A stretch of 64,000 bases of DNA from assembly GCA_004557125.1 (NCBI GenBank), contig SFET01000002.1:62001-126000 (forward strand), read 5' to 3'. Both the position numbers and the translations under genes were made by a program. The notes under the pieces are model-generated. The model was not told the DNA's origin. It did no database searches and saw only the letters and a list, made by a program, of their open reading frames with translations. The stretch comes from Clostridiales bacterium (lineage in GTDB: Bacteria > Bacillota > Clostridia > Christensenellales > Aristaeellaceae). Positions 51,087 through 61,443 of the stretch are shown one piece after another (within the stretch, counting starts at the first letter, position 1; every line of letters begins with the position of its first letter).

Positions 51087-51704
51087 TCATTTTGCTTTGT
51101 TGGCCGGTTTGGCAATCTCCCGGAGGATCGCATTTACAATCGCGATCGTCACCGGAATGCCGCCCTTTTTGCCGCGCACCACGATGGAAGTCAGGTCGCT
51201 GTCCATCAAACGCTCCTTGAGCTGCACCACGCTGGCGAAGCCCGTGGAGGCTGCGAGCACGCATACATCGCTCATTGGCTCGTGCTGCCGCCGGCGAATC
51301 ATGCGGTTGATGGCCGCAGGCGCGCTGCCCACCACCATCAGCTTCGGTCCGCTTAGGGCAAGACCGTAATCAACGGCGATCTCCGCGCGGGTAATGCGCC
51401 TTTGCTCCGCCAAAGAGATCACCTGGGGTTCATCGATAAAACAAGCAATCTTTGCGCCCTTATTGCCCATGAGATTGATATCAATTCCATTGGCGACCAG
51501 GGTCGTATCCGTGATGATGGTTCCGCCCATCTCGATCAGCCGCTTGACATGCGTGAGTGCCGTCGGACTGAAATAAATGCTTTGCGCCAGTGTCGCATCG
51601 TTCGTTTCATGCTCGATATCGGCAAGAATCGAAGCCAGCTCCTGCGTCATATATGGCATGCCGGCGCTATGGCGACTTCCGTCGCCCTGTGCTCTACGAA
51701 TCAA
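51087..51704 (-). CDS. cbiC: Precorrin-8X methylmutase family protein (CbiC/CobH-like), solitary
   Basis: CbiC moves a methyl group from C11 to C12 of the corrin ring during cobalamin synthesis. The 205-residue protein has the His in IEHETNDATLAQSIYFSP (His32, position of the catalytic His), GGTIITDTTLVANGI and GSAPAAINRMI. The start is a TTG at 51704 with GGGAG nine bases upstream; the ATG codons further in have no ribosome site. No other cobalamin gene is in the window and I see no B12 riboswitch, so the role in the pathway is uncertain. Confidence 0.82.
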   Translation of the reverse strand: MIRRAQGDGSRHSAGMPYMTQELASILADIEHETNDATLAQSIYFSPTALTHVKRLIEMGGTIITDTTLVANGIDINLMGNKGAKIACFIDEPQVISLAEQRRITRAEIAVDYGLALSGPKLMVVGSAPAAINRMIRRRQHEPMSDVCVLAASTGFASVVQLKERLMDSDLTSIVVRGKKGGIPVTIAIVNAILREIAKPANKAK

Positions 51705-52004
51705 TCGTTTACACTCCCTAATCGTTCTTTTCTTATGTATCTGTAAATTAATTAAGTGAATGAATACTGCTACATATCATATTAAACAATTTCCCCCAAA
51801 AAGTCAAGACGCAATCTTGACAAATCCAATATTTAACACGTTTCTAAATTGGATCAACAATAAATTCAATACACCCGGATCATTTTCTGCACAATTCGTC
51901 TTAGTTAATTGTTTTAATTTAATAGAGAGGCAACGGTCTATCCATCCTTGCCATTGCCCCTCATTGCTACATTCTATTGAATTCGGATCCGTGTTTTTCT
52001 ACAC
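51705..52004. other. AT-rich gene-free gap between cbiC and purR
   Basis: Two 60-base rows in it contain only 20 G/C each (33%). No gene, riboswitch or convincing promoter was recognised apart from the hairpin at 51798. The stretch differs sharply from its surroundings and may be a remnant of foreign DNA. Confidence 0.6.
51798..51821 (-). terminator. Terminator or attenuator between purR and cbiC
   Basis: On the minus strand GTCAAGA-TTGCG-TCTTGAC is followed by TTTTT. It lies about 185 bases after the purR stop and 95 bases before cbiC, so it can end purR or attenuate cbiC. Confidence 0.65.
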
Positions 52005-52826
52005 TCAGCGGTATTGTACTGAGGGTCGAACGATCGCACAGCCGGTTTCGCGATCGAAGCCCTCGAGGATCAGCAGGGAATTTGCACCCTTCACGCGCTT
52101 TTCCTGGGGCGTGGCAGTGGCGATCATCACGCAGACGCCCACGACCTCCGCCTGGAATTCCCGCATCATGTCCACCATGCCCTGCAGGGTTCCGCCGCCC
52201 TTCATGAAGTCGTCCACGATCAGCGCGCGCTGCCCGGGATTGACGGCGCGGCGTGCCAGCGCCATGGTCTCGATGCGCTCGTTTCCGCCGCCGGCGATAT
52301 AGTTGATCTTCACAGCGGAGCCTTCGTAGGCGCGGCTGTCGCGGCGGGCAATCACCAGCGGCACGTCCAGCATGCGCGCGGTCATCAGCGCGATGGGAAT
52401 GCCCTTGGTCTCCATGGTGAGCACGAAATCCGGCGACTTGTCGTAATACTGCATCGCAAGGATCTCTCCCAGGGACTGAGCGGTGGCCGACTCCGCAGTC
52501 ACGTCCGAGGTATAGAGGAAGCCGCCGGGCAGCATCCTTCCGGGCTCCTGCAGGCGCTTTGCCAGCGCGCCGAGCACGCGACGGCAGCGCTCCGGACTGG
52601 GCATTGCGCGATAGCGCACGCCGCCCGCCGCACCGGCCACAGTCTCGATCAGGCCGAGATCAAACTGGCGGAAGGAGGAGCTGACCAGGTCAATGTCCTC
52701 ACTGATGGTGGACTTTGCGGCGCCAAACATCTCGCAAAACTCACCCAGCGTGTGTATGCGGTTGGGCGTGTCCGTCAAAATGCGCGTCATCGCACCGAGA
52801 CGCTCGTTGCGCTTAATCTTATCCAT
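52005..52826 (-). CDS. purR: Pur operon repressor
   Basis: PurR represses purine genes and is relieved by PRPP. The 273-residue protein has an N-terminal winged helix (LTDTPNRIHTLGEFCEMFG followed by AAKSTISEDI) and a phosphoribosyltransferase-type domain with the PRPP motif ALIVDDFMKGGGT at 201-213. Size and domain order match the Bacillus protein. The ATG at 52826 has GGGAGAGG upstream. A PurBox-like inverted pair lies in its promoter region, which suggests autoregulation. Confidence 0.95.
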   Translation of the reverse strand: MDKIKRNERLGAMTRILTDTPNRIHTLGEFCEMFGAAKSTISEDIDLVSSSFRQFDLGLIETVAGAAGGVRYRAMPSPERCRRVLGALAKRLQEPGRMLPGGFLYTSDVTAESATAQSLGEILAMQYYDKSPDFVLTMETKGIPIALMTARMLDVPLVIARRDSRAYEGSAVKINYIAGGGNERIETMALARRAVNPGQRALIVDDFMKGGGTLQGMVDMMREFQAEVVGVCVMIATATPQEKRVKGANSLLILEGFDRETGCAIVRPSVQYR

Positions 52827-52841
52827 GCAGTTCCTCTCCCG

Positions 52842-52884
52842 TTTCCGAATAATTAAGATCGTCTGAATGATTATAATTCGGAAA
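52842..52884 (-). promoter_or_regulatory. Inverted pair of PurBox-like sites upstream of purR
   Basis: TTTCCGAAT (52842-52850) and ATTCGGAAA (52876-52884) are exact inverted copies matching the core of the Bacillus PurBox (WWWCCGAAC). A minus-strand TATAAT (52870-52875) lies between them. Confidence 0.75.
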
Positions 52885-52968
52885 TGTTAGATTTCTGCGT
52901 CATTCGGGCAGAATTCCGCCTTCATACGAATTTTTAACGTGAAAAGCAGCGCAATTCTGTCATTCTGC

Positions 52969-52997
52969 TTGAAGTCAGCTTCAAATTCCGATATAAT
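52969..52997 (+). promoter_or_regulatory. Promoter of murC
   Basis: TTGAAG, 17 bases, TATAAT, with a leader of about 65 bases. Confidence 0.75.
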
Positions 52998-53069
52998 AGA
53001 AACTGATGGCGTATGCCGTTCTGACCGTGCATGCGTACTTCACAGAGAATATCCGGAGATGTTTGCAAT

Positions 53070-54464
53070 ATGGTTGAGAATATTCGCGATTTCCAGGGGC
53101 GGCGCGTCCACTTTATCGGCATCGGAGGCAGCTCCATGTCCGGTCTGGCCGGGCTGCTTCAGCAGGAAGGTTACATCGTCAGCGGCTCGGACAAGACCCG
53201 CTCCCACAAGACCGACCATCTTCAGGAGAAGGGCATCGACGTACATATCGGCCACGCGGCGCAGAATGTGCACGGAGCGGACGTGATCGTCTATTCCGCG
53301 GCGATCTCTCCCGAAAATGTCGAACGTTCGGAGGCTGCGCGCCTGGGGATTCCCCAGATTGAGCGCTGCGACCTGATCGGCCAGCTGATGGCAGGCAACC
53401 GCTTTGCCGTCGGCGTCAGCGGCACCCACGGAAAGACCACCACCACCTCGATGCTGGCCCAGTGCTTCCTCTCCGCCGGCGCAGATCCCACGATTCACAT
53501 CGGCGGCGAGCTGGACTTCATTGGCGGCAGCACCCGTCCGGGCGATGGCAACGACTTCATCTGTGAGGCCTGTGAGTTCCGTGAGAGCTTTCTGCATTTC
53601 CAGCCCACCGTGGCCATCATCACCAACATCGACGAGGATCACCTGGACTACTACCGCGACATCGACCACATCGAATCCGCCTTCCGCAAGTTTGCGGATC
53701 TGCTGCCGGAGGACGGCTGGTGCGTGGCCTGGGGCGATGATCCCCGCGCGCGCAGGGTGTGCCTTCAGAGCGCCTGCAACCACCTGACCTATGGCCTGGG
53801 CGAGGACAACGATCTGATGGCTGCCAACGTGGTCTACGATGATCTCGGTCGTGCCACCTTTGACGCGCTGCTCCACGGCGAGCATCTCGGCCGCTTCCAC
53901 GTCGGCGTCTCCTGCGAGGCCAACATGCTGGACGCGCTGGCGGTGATCGGCGTGTGCCGCATCCGCGGCCTGGATCTGGAGAAGGTGGCGGAAGCGCTGT
54001 CCAGCTTCATCGGTGCGCACCGCCGCTTCGAGTGCACCAGCGTGACGGATGGCGTGAAGTGCTACACCGACTACGGCCACAACCCCGCCGAGATCAAGAA
54101 TGCGCTGAAGATCGCCAAGCTACAGCCCCATTGCGAGCTGTGGTCCGTGTTCCAGCCCCACACCTACTCCCGCACCCGCACCCTGTTTGATCAGTTCCTG
54201 GAGACCTTCGATCTTGCGGATCACGTGCTGGTCACCGATATCTGTGCAGCGCGAGAGACCGATCCCGGCGACATCAACTCCGCAATGCTCATCGAGCCGC
54301 TGCGTGCGCGCGGAGTCGACGCCGTGCTGACGCCCAGCTTCGACGATACCGAAGCCTATCTGCGCGCACACTGGCACAGCGGCGATCTGATGATCAGCCA
54401 CGGCTGCGGCGATATCGATCTGCTCAACGAACAGATCGCCGCCCACGGCGATACCCAGCGATGA
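53070..54464 (+). CDS. murC: UDP-N-acetylmuramate--L-alanine ligase
   Basis: MurC adds the first amino acid of the peptidoglycan stem peptide. The 464-residue Mur ligase has the N-terminal VHFIGIGGSSMSGLA, the ATP loop SGTHGKTTTTS at 118-126, EACEFRESFLHF and the C-terminal GAHRRFE and DYGHNPAEI blocks. The ATG at 53070 follows CCGGAGATG at ten bases. It is followed without a gap by a lipoprotein gene. No other mur or fts gene is near, so murC is outside the usual dcw cluster here. Confidence 0.96.
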   Translation: MVENIRDFQGRRVHFIGIGGSSMSGLAGLLQQEGYIVSGSDKTRSHKTDHLQEKGIDVHIGHAAQNVHGADVIVYSAAISPENVERSEAARLGIPQIERCDLIGQLMAGNRFAVGVSGTHGKTTTTSMLAQCFLSAGADPTIHIGGELDFIGGSTRPGDGNDFICEACEFRESFLHFQPTVAIITNIDEDHLDYYRDIDHIESAFRKFADLLPEDGWCVAWGDDPRARRVCLQSACNHLTYGLGEDNDLMAANVVYDDLGRATFDALLHGEHLGRFHVGVSCEANMLDALAVIGVCRIRGLDLEKVAEALSSFIGAHRRFECTSVTDGVKCYTDYGHNPAEIKNALKIAKLQPHCELWSVFQPHTYSRTRTLFDQFLETFDLADHVLVTDICAARETDPGDINSAMLIEPLRARGVDAVLTPSFDDTEAYLRAHWHSGDLMISHGCGDIDLLNEQIAAHGDTQR

Positions 54465-54481
54465 TACCGGAGGGATACAGC

Positions 54482-55369
54482 TTGAAAAAGTTCTTATGTT
54501 TGCTGCTGTGCGCGCTCATGATCCTTTCGCTCAGCGCCTGCGGCAAGAAGGATGCCACGGATACAGACGCACAGCAGGAAGGCAGCTTCGCGCCGGAGAC
54601 CACAGCCGTCATTGGAAGCGGGCTGGCCCAGGCCATTGCCTCGGTGGAGGATTCCGACGCAGAGACGGCCTCCGATGACGGCGCCGGAGAGATGGAGCCC
54701 GTCGTGCAGGACGAGCCCATTGCCCAGGACGTCGCCCTCGATGTGCCTGCAGACACAGCTGCGGACGTTTCTGCCGTTGCGGAGGCAACGCTTACGCCCG
54801 AACCAACGAGCGACAGTGCCGCAGCCGCATCCGATCCGCAGCCCTTTTCCACCGCCACACCCCAGCCCAACACCGCCATCAGCGGCTATACGGAGGTCGT
54901 CGGCACCGGGCTCGGCTTCCGCTTCAGCTATCCCCAGGGCTGGCAGAACATCCCCGGCAAGTATTCGGTGTGCTTTGTACAGCCTCTGGAAAACGGCACG
55001 GTCTATCCGGCGCGCGTCTGCGTGACCATGAAAAGAATCTCCCATTCCGGAAACGAAACCCGTCTTCAGGAGCAGATGGTCTCCTTCATGGAGACGTTGA
55101 TGGACCAGTACGATGAATCCACCTTCGAGGTGGATACCGAGCTGGACACCAGCACGAATTTCATGGGCGGCAAGCGCTCCTACGCCACCACCTATCTGGC
55201 CTACGATGGCGAGCAGGAGATCAAGGGCTATGTTGCCATGACCTACTTTGACAAGTACGTGTTCTGCTTCCACTTCCAGTGCGCCTATGAGGATTACAAT
55301 GTCTTCGAACCGGCGATTCGCCACATGCGCGATTCCGTAACGCCGGATGAGGACAGCCTGAATGCCTGA
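54482..55369 (+). CDS. Lipoprotein with PsbP/DcrB-like C-terminal domain
   Basis: The 295-residue protein starts at a TTG (54482) with GGAGGG seven bases upstream and reads MKKFLCLLLCALMILSLSAC, a clear lipobox with Cys20. A disordered linker rich in Ala, Asp, Thr and Pro (about 21-130) leads to a domain with TGLGFRFSYPQGWQNIP and YVAMTYFDKYVFCFHF, similar to PsbP/DcrB-type small domains. It follows murC by 17 bases and is probably co-transcribed. Function is unknown; a surface role is inferred from the lipid anchor. Confidence 0.8.
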   Translation: MKKFLCLLLCALMILSLSACGKKDATDTDAQQEGSFAPETTAVIGSGLAQAIASVEDSDAETASDDGAGEMEPVVQDEPIAQDVALDVPADTAADVSAVAEATLTPEPTSDSAAAASDPQPFSTATPQPNTAISGYTEVVGTGLGFRFSYPQGWQNIPGKYSVCFVQPLENGTVYPARVCVTMKRISHSGNETRLQEQMVSFMETLMDQYDESTFEVDTELDTSTNFMGGKRSYATTYLAYDGEQEIKGYVAMTYFDKYVFCFHFQCAYEDYNVFEPAIRHMRDSVTPDEDSLNA

Positions 55370-55388
55370 TCCTCTCCCTCGCATCTCT

Positions 55389-55418
55389 GCGTCCCCGCAT
55401 CCGACGGGGACGCTTTTT
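55389..55418 (+). terminator. Terminator after the murC-lipoprotein unit
   Basis: GCGTCCCC pairs with GGGGACGC around a 9-base loop, followed by TTTTT. Confidence 0.9.
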
Positions 55419-55453
55419 CAAGGGCAAAGACCAAGATACAGGGAGGAATTGCA

Positions 55454-55993
55454 ATGTCCAAAAAAGTTCTCCTCATCAGCACGAGCCTGCGCGCCCACAG
55501 CAACTCCGAGGTCCTCGCAGACGCCTTCCTCGCGGGCGCAGGAGACGCCGGCAATGTCATCGAGAAGATTTCGCTGAAGGGAAAGTCTCTCGCCTTTTGC
55601 AAAGGCTGTCTCTCCTGCATTCAAACCGGAAAATGCGTCATTTCGGACGATGCTGTGGAAATCGCGGAGCGGATGCGCAATGCGGAGGTCATCGCCTTTG
55701 CAACGCCCAACTATTACTACGAAATGAGCGGTCAGATGAAGACGCTGCTGGACCGGGCGAATTCCCTGTATGCCGCGGATTATGCCTTCCGGGAGATCTA
55801 CCTTCTGACCTCTGCAGCAGACGAGCCTGACAGCGTACCCGAGCGCGCGCTGCACGGCCTGGAGGGCTGGATCGAGTGCTTCGAGGGCGTGACGCTCGCA
55901 GGCAGCGTGTTTGCCGGAGGAGTCAACAAACCCGGCGAAATCGAGGGACATGCCGCGCTGAAGCAGGCCTATGAAATGGGCCTCAATGTATGA
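55454..55993 (+). CDS. NADPH-dependent FMN reductase / flavodoxin-like protein
   Basis: The 179-residue protein has the flavodoxin fold of iron-sulfur flavoprotein/FMN reductases: ISTSLRAHSNSEVLADAFL for the phosphate site, CKGCLSCIQTGKC with four Cys (the CxxC-x2-CxxxxxC pattern of this group) and ATPNYYYEMSGQMKTLLDR. AGGGAGG precedes the ATG. It likely reduces quinones or flavins; the partner is unknown. It lies alone between two terminators. Confidence 0.9.
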   Translation: MSKKVLLISTSLRAHSNSEVLADAFLAGAGDAGNVIEKISLKGKSLAFCKGCLSCIQTGKCVISDDAVEIAERMRNAEVIAFATPNYYYEMSGQMKTLLDRANSLYAADYAFREIYLLTSAADEPDSVPERALHGLEGWIECFEGVTLAGSVFAGGVNKPGEIEGHAALKQAYEMGLNV

Positions 55994-56023
55994 CGGGCGC
56001 TGTCGGTCACATCCAATCCATGA

Positions 56024-56057
56024 AAAACGAGGGAGCCTTTGCAAAGGCTCCCTCGTT
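56024..56057. terminator. Bidirectional terminator between the reductase and rnpB
   Basis: A perfect stem AAAACGAGGGAGCC with its complement (56024-56057), flanked by A and T runs on both sides. It ends the reductase gene on the plus strand and rnpB on the minus strand. Confidence 0.9.
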
Positions 56058-56066
56058 TTATATGAA

Positions 56067-56413
56067 AATTGCGAGCGGCGTCTGTAAGCCGAGTTCTGTA
56101 TTGGACGATCATCTGTCTAGGCCCCAGGTTGCCATGGGACTCAAGCGATTACCCGAAAGCGTGACGGGCCGCCACATGTGCTTTCCTATCAATCTTGCAC
56201 CGGATGGGGTTTACAGAGCGGACAAGTCGCCATGCCGCTGGTGAGCTCTTACCTCGCCTTTCCACCCTTGCGTTCCCTTGCGGGAATTCGCGGTATATCT
56301 CTGTTGCACTTTCCTTGGAGTCGCCTCCACCGGCAGTTAACCGGCATCCTGCCCTGCGGTGCTCGGACTTTCCTCAGACCCGAAGGCCTGCGATCGTCTG
56401 GCGCCCTCGCAAT
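56067..56413 (-). ncRNA. rnpB: RNase P RNA
   Basis: The catalytic RNA that removes 5' leaders from tRNA precursors. On the minus strand I recognise the conserved GAGGAAAGTCCGAGC near the 5' end, GGTAAGAGCTCACC, and the 3' motif ACAGAACTCGGCTTACAG, and the closing P1 helix TTGCGAG/CTCGCAA. Length of about 347 bases and the pattern fit the bacterial class. The ends are set by the P1 pairing and are accurate to a few bases. It lies right after the zinc-ribbon gene and before a strong terminator. Confidence 0.94.
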
Positions 56414-56425
56414 TCATATCAGGTT

Positions 56426-57133
56426 TTATTCCGCGGCGTAGAGGATGCGGCCGCAGTTGTCGCAGGTGACCAGCTTGCCCTCCTCCTTGATGGCCAGCAG
56501 CGTGGCGCTGGGCAGCGACATGAAGCAACCGCTGCACTGGCCGTCGATCAGCTTCGCCATGGGCGGCGTGCAGTGCTGCTTGATGGTGCGATACTTCTCC
56601 AGCATCTGCGGATCAATCTTCCGGGACTCCTGTTCGGTGCGCGCACGCATCTCCTTCAGCGTGGTCGTATCCTGCTTGAACTCCACGTCGTACTCCTGCT
56701 TGAGCTGATCAAACTCCTGCTTGGTCTTGGCGGCACGGACGCGAATCTCGCGCTGCTGGCGATCCTTGACCTCGGCGTCCTTGCGCATCTTGCTCAATTC
56801 CTGCTCATAGCGGGTCAGGTTGTCCATCAGCTTCTGCACGGGTTCCATGCGCGCGTTGGCTTCCTCTTCGGACGTGGGAGGATTGCTCTCGAGCTCTTCC
56901 ATCAGGCTGGTCAGAACCTTCTGAAGGCGCTCCGCGTCGTCGCGCACGGCCTCCAGTCGATCCGACATGGCCGCAACGTCGCTCTCCAGCTTCTTCATGT
57001 TGTTCTGCTGATCCATCAGAAAATTGCGCTGCTTGAGCAGCTTCTGGCGCTTTTCAGACTGGCGAATCTTTGCCTCGAACTTGTCGGCTTCCATATCCAC
57101 CTGCATGAACTGCCACAATTTTTCCAACTGCAT
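56426..57133 (-). CDS. Coiled-coil protein with C4 zinc ribbon (COG1579 type)
   Basis: The 235-residue protein is almost entirely coiled coil (about 1-175) and ends in a zinc ribbon (CSGCFMSL and CDNCGRILY). The conserved block PPMAKLIDGQCSGCFMSLPS identifies the family, found in most bacteria near nif3 and rnpB. Its biochemical role is not established; a nucleic-acid-binding scaffold is often suggested. It starts 16 bases after nif3. Confidence 0.9.
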   Translation of the reverse strand: MQLEKLWQFMQVDMEADKFEAKIRQSEKRQKLLKQRNFLMDQQNNMKKLESDVAAMSDRLEAVRDDAERLQKVLTSLMEELESNPPTSEEEANARMEPVQKLMDNLTRYEQELSKMRKDAEVKDRQQREIRVRAAKTKQEFDQLKQEYDVEFKQDTTTLKEMRARTEQESRKIDPQMLEKYRTIKQHCTPPMAKLIDGQCSGCFMSLPSATLLAIKEEGKLVTCDNCGRILYAAE

Positions 57134-57149
57134 AATTCATCCTCCAATT

Positions 57150-57911
57150 CTACCGGAACATCTCCGCTTCACTCACATGCACTCGTACATTCCATTTTAC
57201 ACCATCCGGGCCGATTTGTAAAGCATCCGCCAGAATCTTAATTGCGGGAAGCTCCGTTGCCGCGTGTCCCGCCTCCAGAACGCACAGTCCCTCCGAATAG
57301 GCGTCCCAGGCCTTGTGATGGGCGATCTCGCCGGTGAGGTACACATCCGCACCGCAGCGCAGCGCCTGATGCGCAAAGTCTCCGCCCGCACCTCCGAGCA
57401 CAGCCACTCGCCTGACGGCGCGATCCTCCTCGCCGTAGCAGCGCACAGGACCGCCCAGAACAGCTGCCGCGCGTTGCCGCAATTCTCCCAGCGTGGTCAC
57501 CGGTGACGCGCCCGTGCGCATGCCGTTCTCCCACGCCTGCACATCCGTCAGTCCCAGCGCCGCCGCCAAGGCGTCGTTCACCCCGGGGCGGGCGTTGTCA
57601 AAGTTGGTATGGGCTGCGATCAGGCCGATGCCGCTGCGCACGAGGCCACAGAGCAGCCGACCTTCCCCATCGTCCTCCCGCAGGTTCTTACGCCCGCGAA
57701 ACAGGATCGGATGGTGGGTCACGATCAGCTGCACTCGCTTATCAATCGCCTCGCGGAGCACGCCCCCGTTCAGATCCAGCGCGCATAGAATGCCCTCCAC
57801 CGGCTGTTTCATGCTGCCGGCAAGAAGCCCGGCATTGTCCCAGTCCTCCTGGAGCTCGAAGGGGGCAAATTCGTCGATCCTGCGATAGATGTCGGCGATG
57901 GTCACAGACAT
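57150..57911 (-). CDS. Nif3-like dinuclear metal center protein
   Basis: The 253-residue protein has the Nif3/YbgI pattern DWDNAGLLAG, LIVTHHPILFRG, AAHTNFDNARPGVND and the C-terminal GEIAHHKAWDA, which together bind two metal ions. In some homologues it acts as a GTP cyclohydrolase-like or nucleotide hydrolase, but the general function is unsettled. It overlaps trmK by ten bases; the long frame upstream of 57911 is a trmK shadow. The two genes are neighbours in most Firmicutes. Confidence 0.93.
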   Translation of the reverse strand: MSVTIADIYRRIDEFAPFELQEDWDNAGLLAGSMKQPVEGILCALDLNGGVLREAIDKRVQLIVTHHPILFRGRKNLREDDGEGRLLCGLVRSGIGLIAAHTNFDNARPGVNDALAAALGLTDVQAWENGMRTGASPVTTLGELRQRAAAVLGGPVRCYGEEDRAVRRVAVLGGAGGDFAHQALRCGADVYLTGEIAHHKAWDAYSEGLCVLEAGHAATELPAIKILADALQIGPDGVKWNVRVHVSEAEMFR

Positions 57912-58590
57912 GCTTCCACTTCCTCCCATATGGCGATCTCCCTTTGCAGCGCATCGATGCTCTGCGCATCGCCGCCCTGCTGCGCGCCCGAAAGCGCCTT
58001 GCGTGCCACCCGCAGGCGGAACGCGGTATAATCGGCAAGCAGCGGCGGCCGGCGCTCCAGAAGCACCGGACCGACCTCCGCCTGCAATTCGCTGAGCGTC
58101 TGCACTCCCTGTTCTGCGGCGAGAATGGGATAGATCCTGCGCCCGTCGCGCACCAGATCTTCGTCCACGATCCGCCAACCACAGGCATTCAGTTCCAGGC
58201 GCAGTTGGCGGAGCGCAACGTTCGGCTGGAGGATCAGCTGTACACCGTCGAGCCTGCCTTCGCTGTGCCGGACGATGTGCGCGATGGTCTCGCCACCCAT
58301 GCCCGCTATGACCGCAGCGTCCACCGGACAATCAATCGCCAGGGCGCCGTCGCCCACACAAAAACCGGCGCGCCCCTCCAGATCCATCAGCGCGATCAGC
58401 TTTCGCGCCTTCGAGAGGGACGCCCCGGAGATATCCGTCAGCACCACGCGGCGGCACTGGCCGCTCTGCAAAAGATATGCGCCGAGCCTGCCGTGGTCGC
58501 TGCCGATGTCGGCGCAGCAATCGCAGCTGCCGACCATTTCCGCGATCCGGCTCAGGCGCGGATCGAGGGAAATTCGTTGATTGCACAGCA

Positions 58591-58591
<1 letters not shown>
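57902..58591 (-). CDS. trmK: tRNA (adenine(22)-N1)-methyltransferase
   Basis: TrmK methylates A22 of bacterial tRNAs with S-adenosylmethionine. The 229-residue protein has the Rossmann start CCADIGSDHGRLGAYLL, TDISGASLSKAR, GDGAL and the catalytic region IAGMGGETIAHI followed by ILQPN. Its ATG shares the last base with the rpoD stop. It belongs to the dnaG-rpoD-trmK-nif3 unit. Confidence 0.94.
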
Positions 58592-59685
<1,094 letters not shown>

Positions 59686-59709
59686 AATGGGCCACTCCTT
59701 TCGACCGGG

Positions 59710-61443
59710 TCAGTCCTCCAAAGCCTCCATAATGGCTTGCATTTGTGTATACAGTTCCGCCTTGCGGGCAGGATCTGCGGTTTTGATCTCATTTTCAATC
59801 TCCGCCATGCGCGCCCGGAGGCGGCTCTGACGGATGGTGCGCAGGCTCGTCTGCGCCAGGTTCATCCGACCCTCGTGATCCGGCGGCAGCGGCGCGTAAT
59901 TCAGCGACTGCATCGCCGCGCTGCGCTCTTCCGCATCTTCAATGGTCTCGACGAATGCAGCCGCCTGCTTTCCTTCCAGCAGCCACTTTGCCGCCCTGCG
60001 ATGGACATCCGTGGAGAAGTCCTCCTCGCGCACCGTCTCAGGGGGAATTGCGCCCTCCGAAAGCAGCGTCAGCAGCACGCGCTCCGCAAGACAGACATCG
60101 TCGGCACGCTCCGCCTTCGCCGGGCGAGGACGGCGCTCGTAGGTCTTTGGCGCGCTCGCCTGGGATATGCCGATCTGCCTGAGCAGAATCTCGCGGTCGT
60201 AGCCGGTCTGCTGAACCAGCCGGCGCAGATGGTTCTCCATCTCCACCGGGTTCTTGACCTTCTTCAGGATCTCACAGCAGCGCAGCGCGTACTGGGTCAT
60301 GCCGTCCTGGTTGGTCAGATCCAGATCGTCCGCCGCGCGCAGCATGCGATACTCCGCCGCGTCGTAGCGCTTCAGGCGCTCAAAGCCCGCAAGGCCCTGT
60401 GCGCGCACGAAGTCATCGGGATCCTGCCCGCCGGGATAGTCGATCACCCGCGCCGTGAGACCATCGATCTCGTCGAAGATCTCCAGCGCGCGCAGGGCCG
60501 CCTTCTGACCGGCAGAATCGCCGTCGTAGCTGATCCAGACCTCGGGAACGTAGCGCTTGATCAGCCGCGCCTGCTCCTGGGTCAGCGCCGTGCCCAGCGT
60601 GGCCACCACGCCGCGCACGCCGTACTTGCGCAGGGAAACCGTGTCCATGTAGCCCTCAACCAGCACCATGTGCCCGACATCCCGCTCTTTTTTTGCAAAA
60701 TTCAGGGCATACAGGCCCTGCCGCTTGTTGAACACGGGCGTATCCGGCGTGTTGAGGTACTTCGGCTGAGCATCGCCCATGGCGCGCCCGCCGAAGCCCA
60801 GAACCTTCCCCTGGGCGTTGATAATCGGAAAGATGACCCTGCCGCGAAACATGTCCGCAAAGCGCCCGTCCCGCTCCACCGCAAGCCCCGCCTTCTTCAG
60901 AAGCGGCGCCTCGAAGCCCTGCTCCTGCAAGTGGCGGATCAGACCATCCCGGCCCCGCGGCGATGCGCCGAGACCGAAGCGGCGAATGTCGGAATCGTTG
61001 AGTCCGCGCTTGTAGAGGTAACTGAGCGCCTCCGAGCCCTCGTCCGTCCAGAGCATAGAATGAAAATAGCGGGCGGCAATTACGTTTGCTTCGTAAATGC
61101 GCTCTCGCTCCTGCGCGCTGTTGAACGTCGATTTTTCCCTCGGACCCGCCTCCGGCAGTTCCATGTGTGCGCGCTCCGCCAGGTACTTCACGGCCTCCTG
61201 GAAATCCATCCGTTCCAGTTCCATCACAAAGTTGATCACAGTACCGCCCTTGTGGCATCCGAAGCAGTAATACAGCTGCGATTCGGAATCCACAGAAAAC
61301 GAGGGCGTCTTTTCATTGTGAAACGGACAGCATCCCCAAAAGCGCCGGCCCTTCTGCTTCAGAGGAACGTATTCCGACACGATTTCCTCCAGACTGACCC
61401 GCGAACGCAGCTCGTCCAGAAATGCATCTGAAAACCTTGCCAT
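59710..61443 (-). CDS. dnaG: DNA primase
   Basis: DnaG makes the RNA primers for replication. The 577-residue protein has the N-terminal zinc finger (CPFHNEKTPSF starting at Cys39, then CFGCHKGG), the RNA polymerase basic domain and the TOPRIM core (VEGYMDTVSLRKYGVRGVV, SYDGDSAGQKAALRAL), and a shorter helicase-binding C-terminus. It heads the macromolecular synthesis unit with rpoD, as in other Firmicutes. Confidence 0.97.
   Translation of the reverse strand: MARFSDAFLDELRSRVSLEEIVSEYVPLKQKGRRFWGCCPFHNEKTPSFSVDSESQLYYCFGCHKGGTVINFVMELERMDFQEAVKYLAERAHMELPEAGPREKSTFNSAQERERIYEANVIAARYFHSMLWTDEGSEALSYLYKRGLNDSDIRRFGLGASPRGRDGLIRHLQEQGFEAPLLKKAGLAVERDGRFADMFRGRVIFPIINAQGKVLGFGGRAMGDAQPKYLNTPDTPVFNKRQGLYALNFAKKERDVGHMVLVEGYMDTVSLRKYGVRGVVATLGTALTQEQARLIKRYVPEVWISYDGDSAGQKAALRALEIFDEIDGLTARVIDYPGGQDPDDFVRAQGLAGFERLKRYDAAEYRMLRAADDLDLTNQDGMTQYALRCCEILKKVKNPVEMENHLRRLVQQTGYDREILLRQIGISQASAPKTYERRPRPAKAERADDVCLAERVLLTLLSEGAIPPETVREEDFSTDVHRRAAKWLLEGKQAAAFVETIEDAEERSAAMQSLNYAPLPPDHEGRMNLAQTSLRTIRQSRLRARMAEIENEIKTADPARKAELYTQMQAIMEALED

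Noticed and set aside
51705..52004. Possible cobalamin riboswitch upstream of cbiC
   Set aside because: I looked for the conserved B12-box and multi-helix pattern and saw only one simple hairpin.
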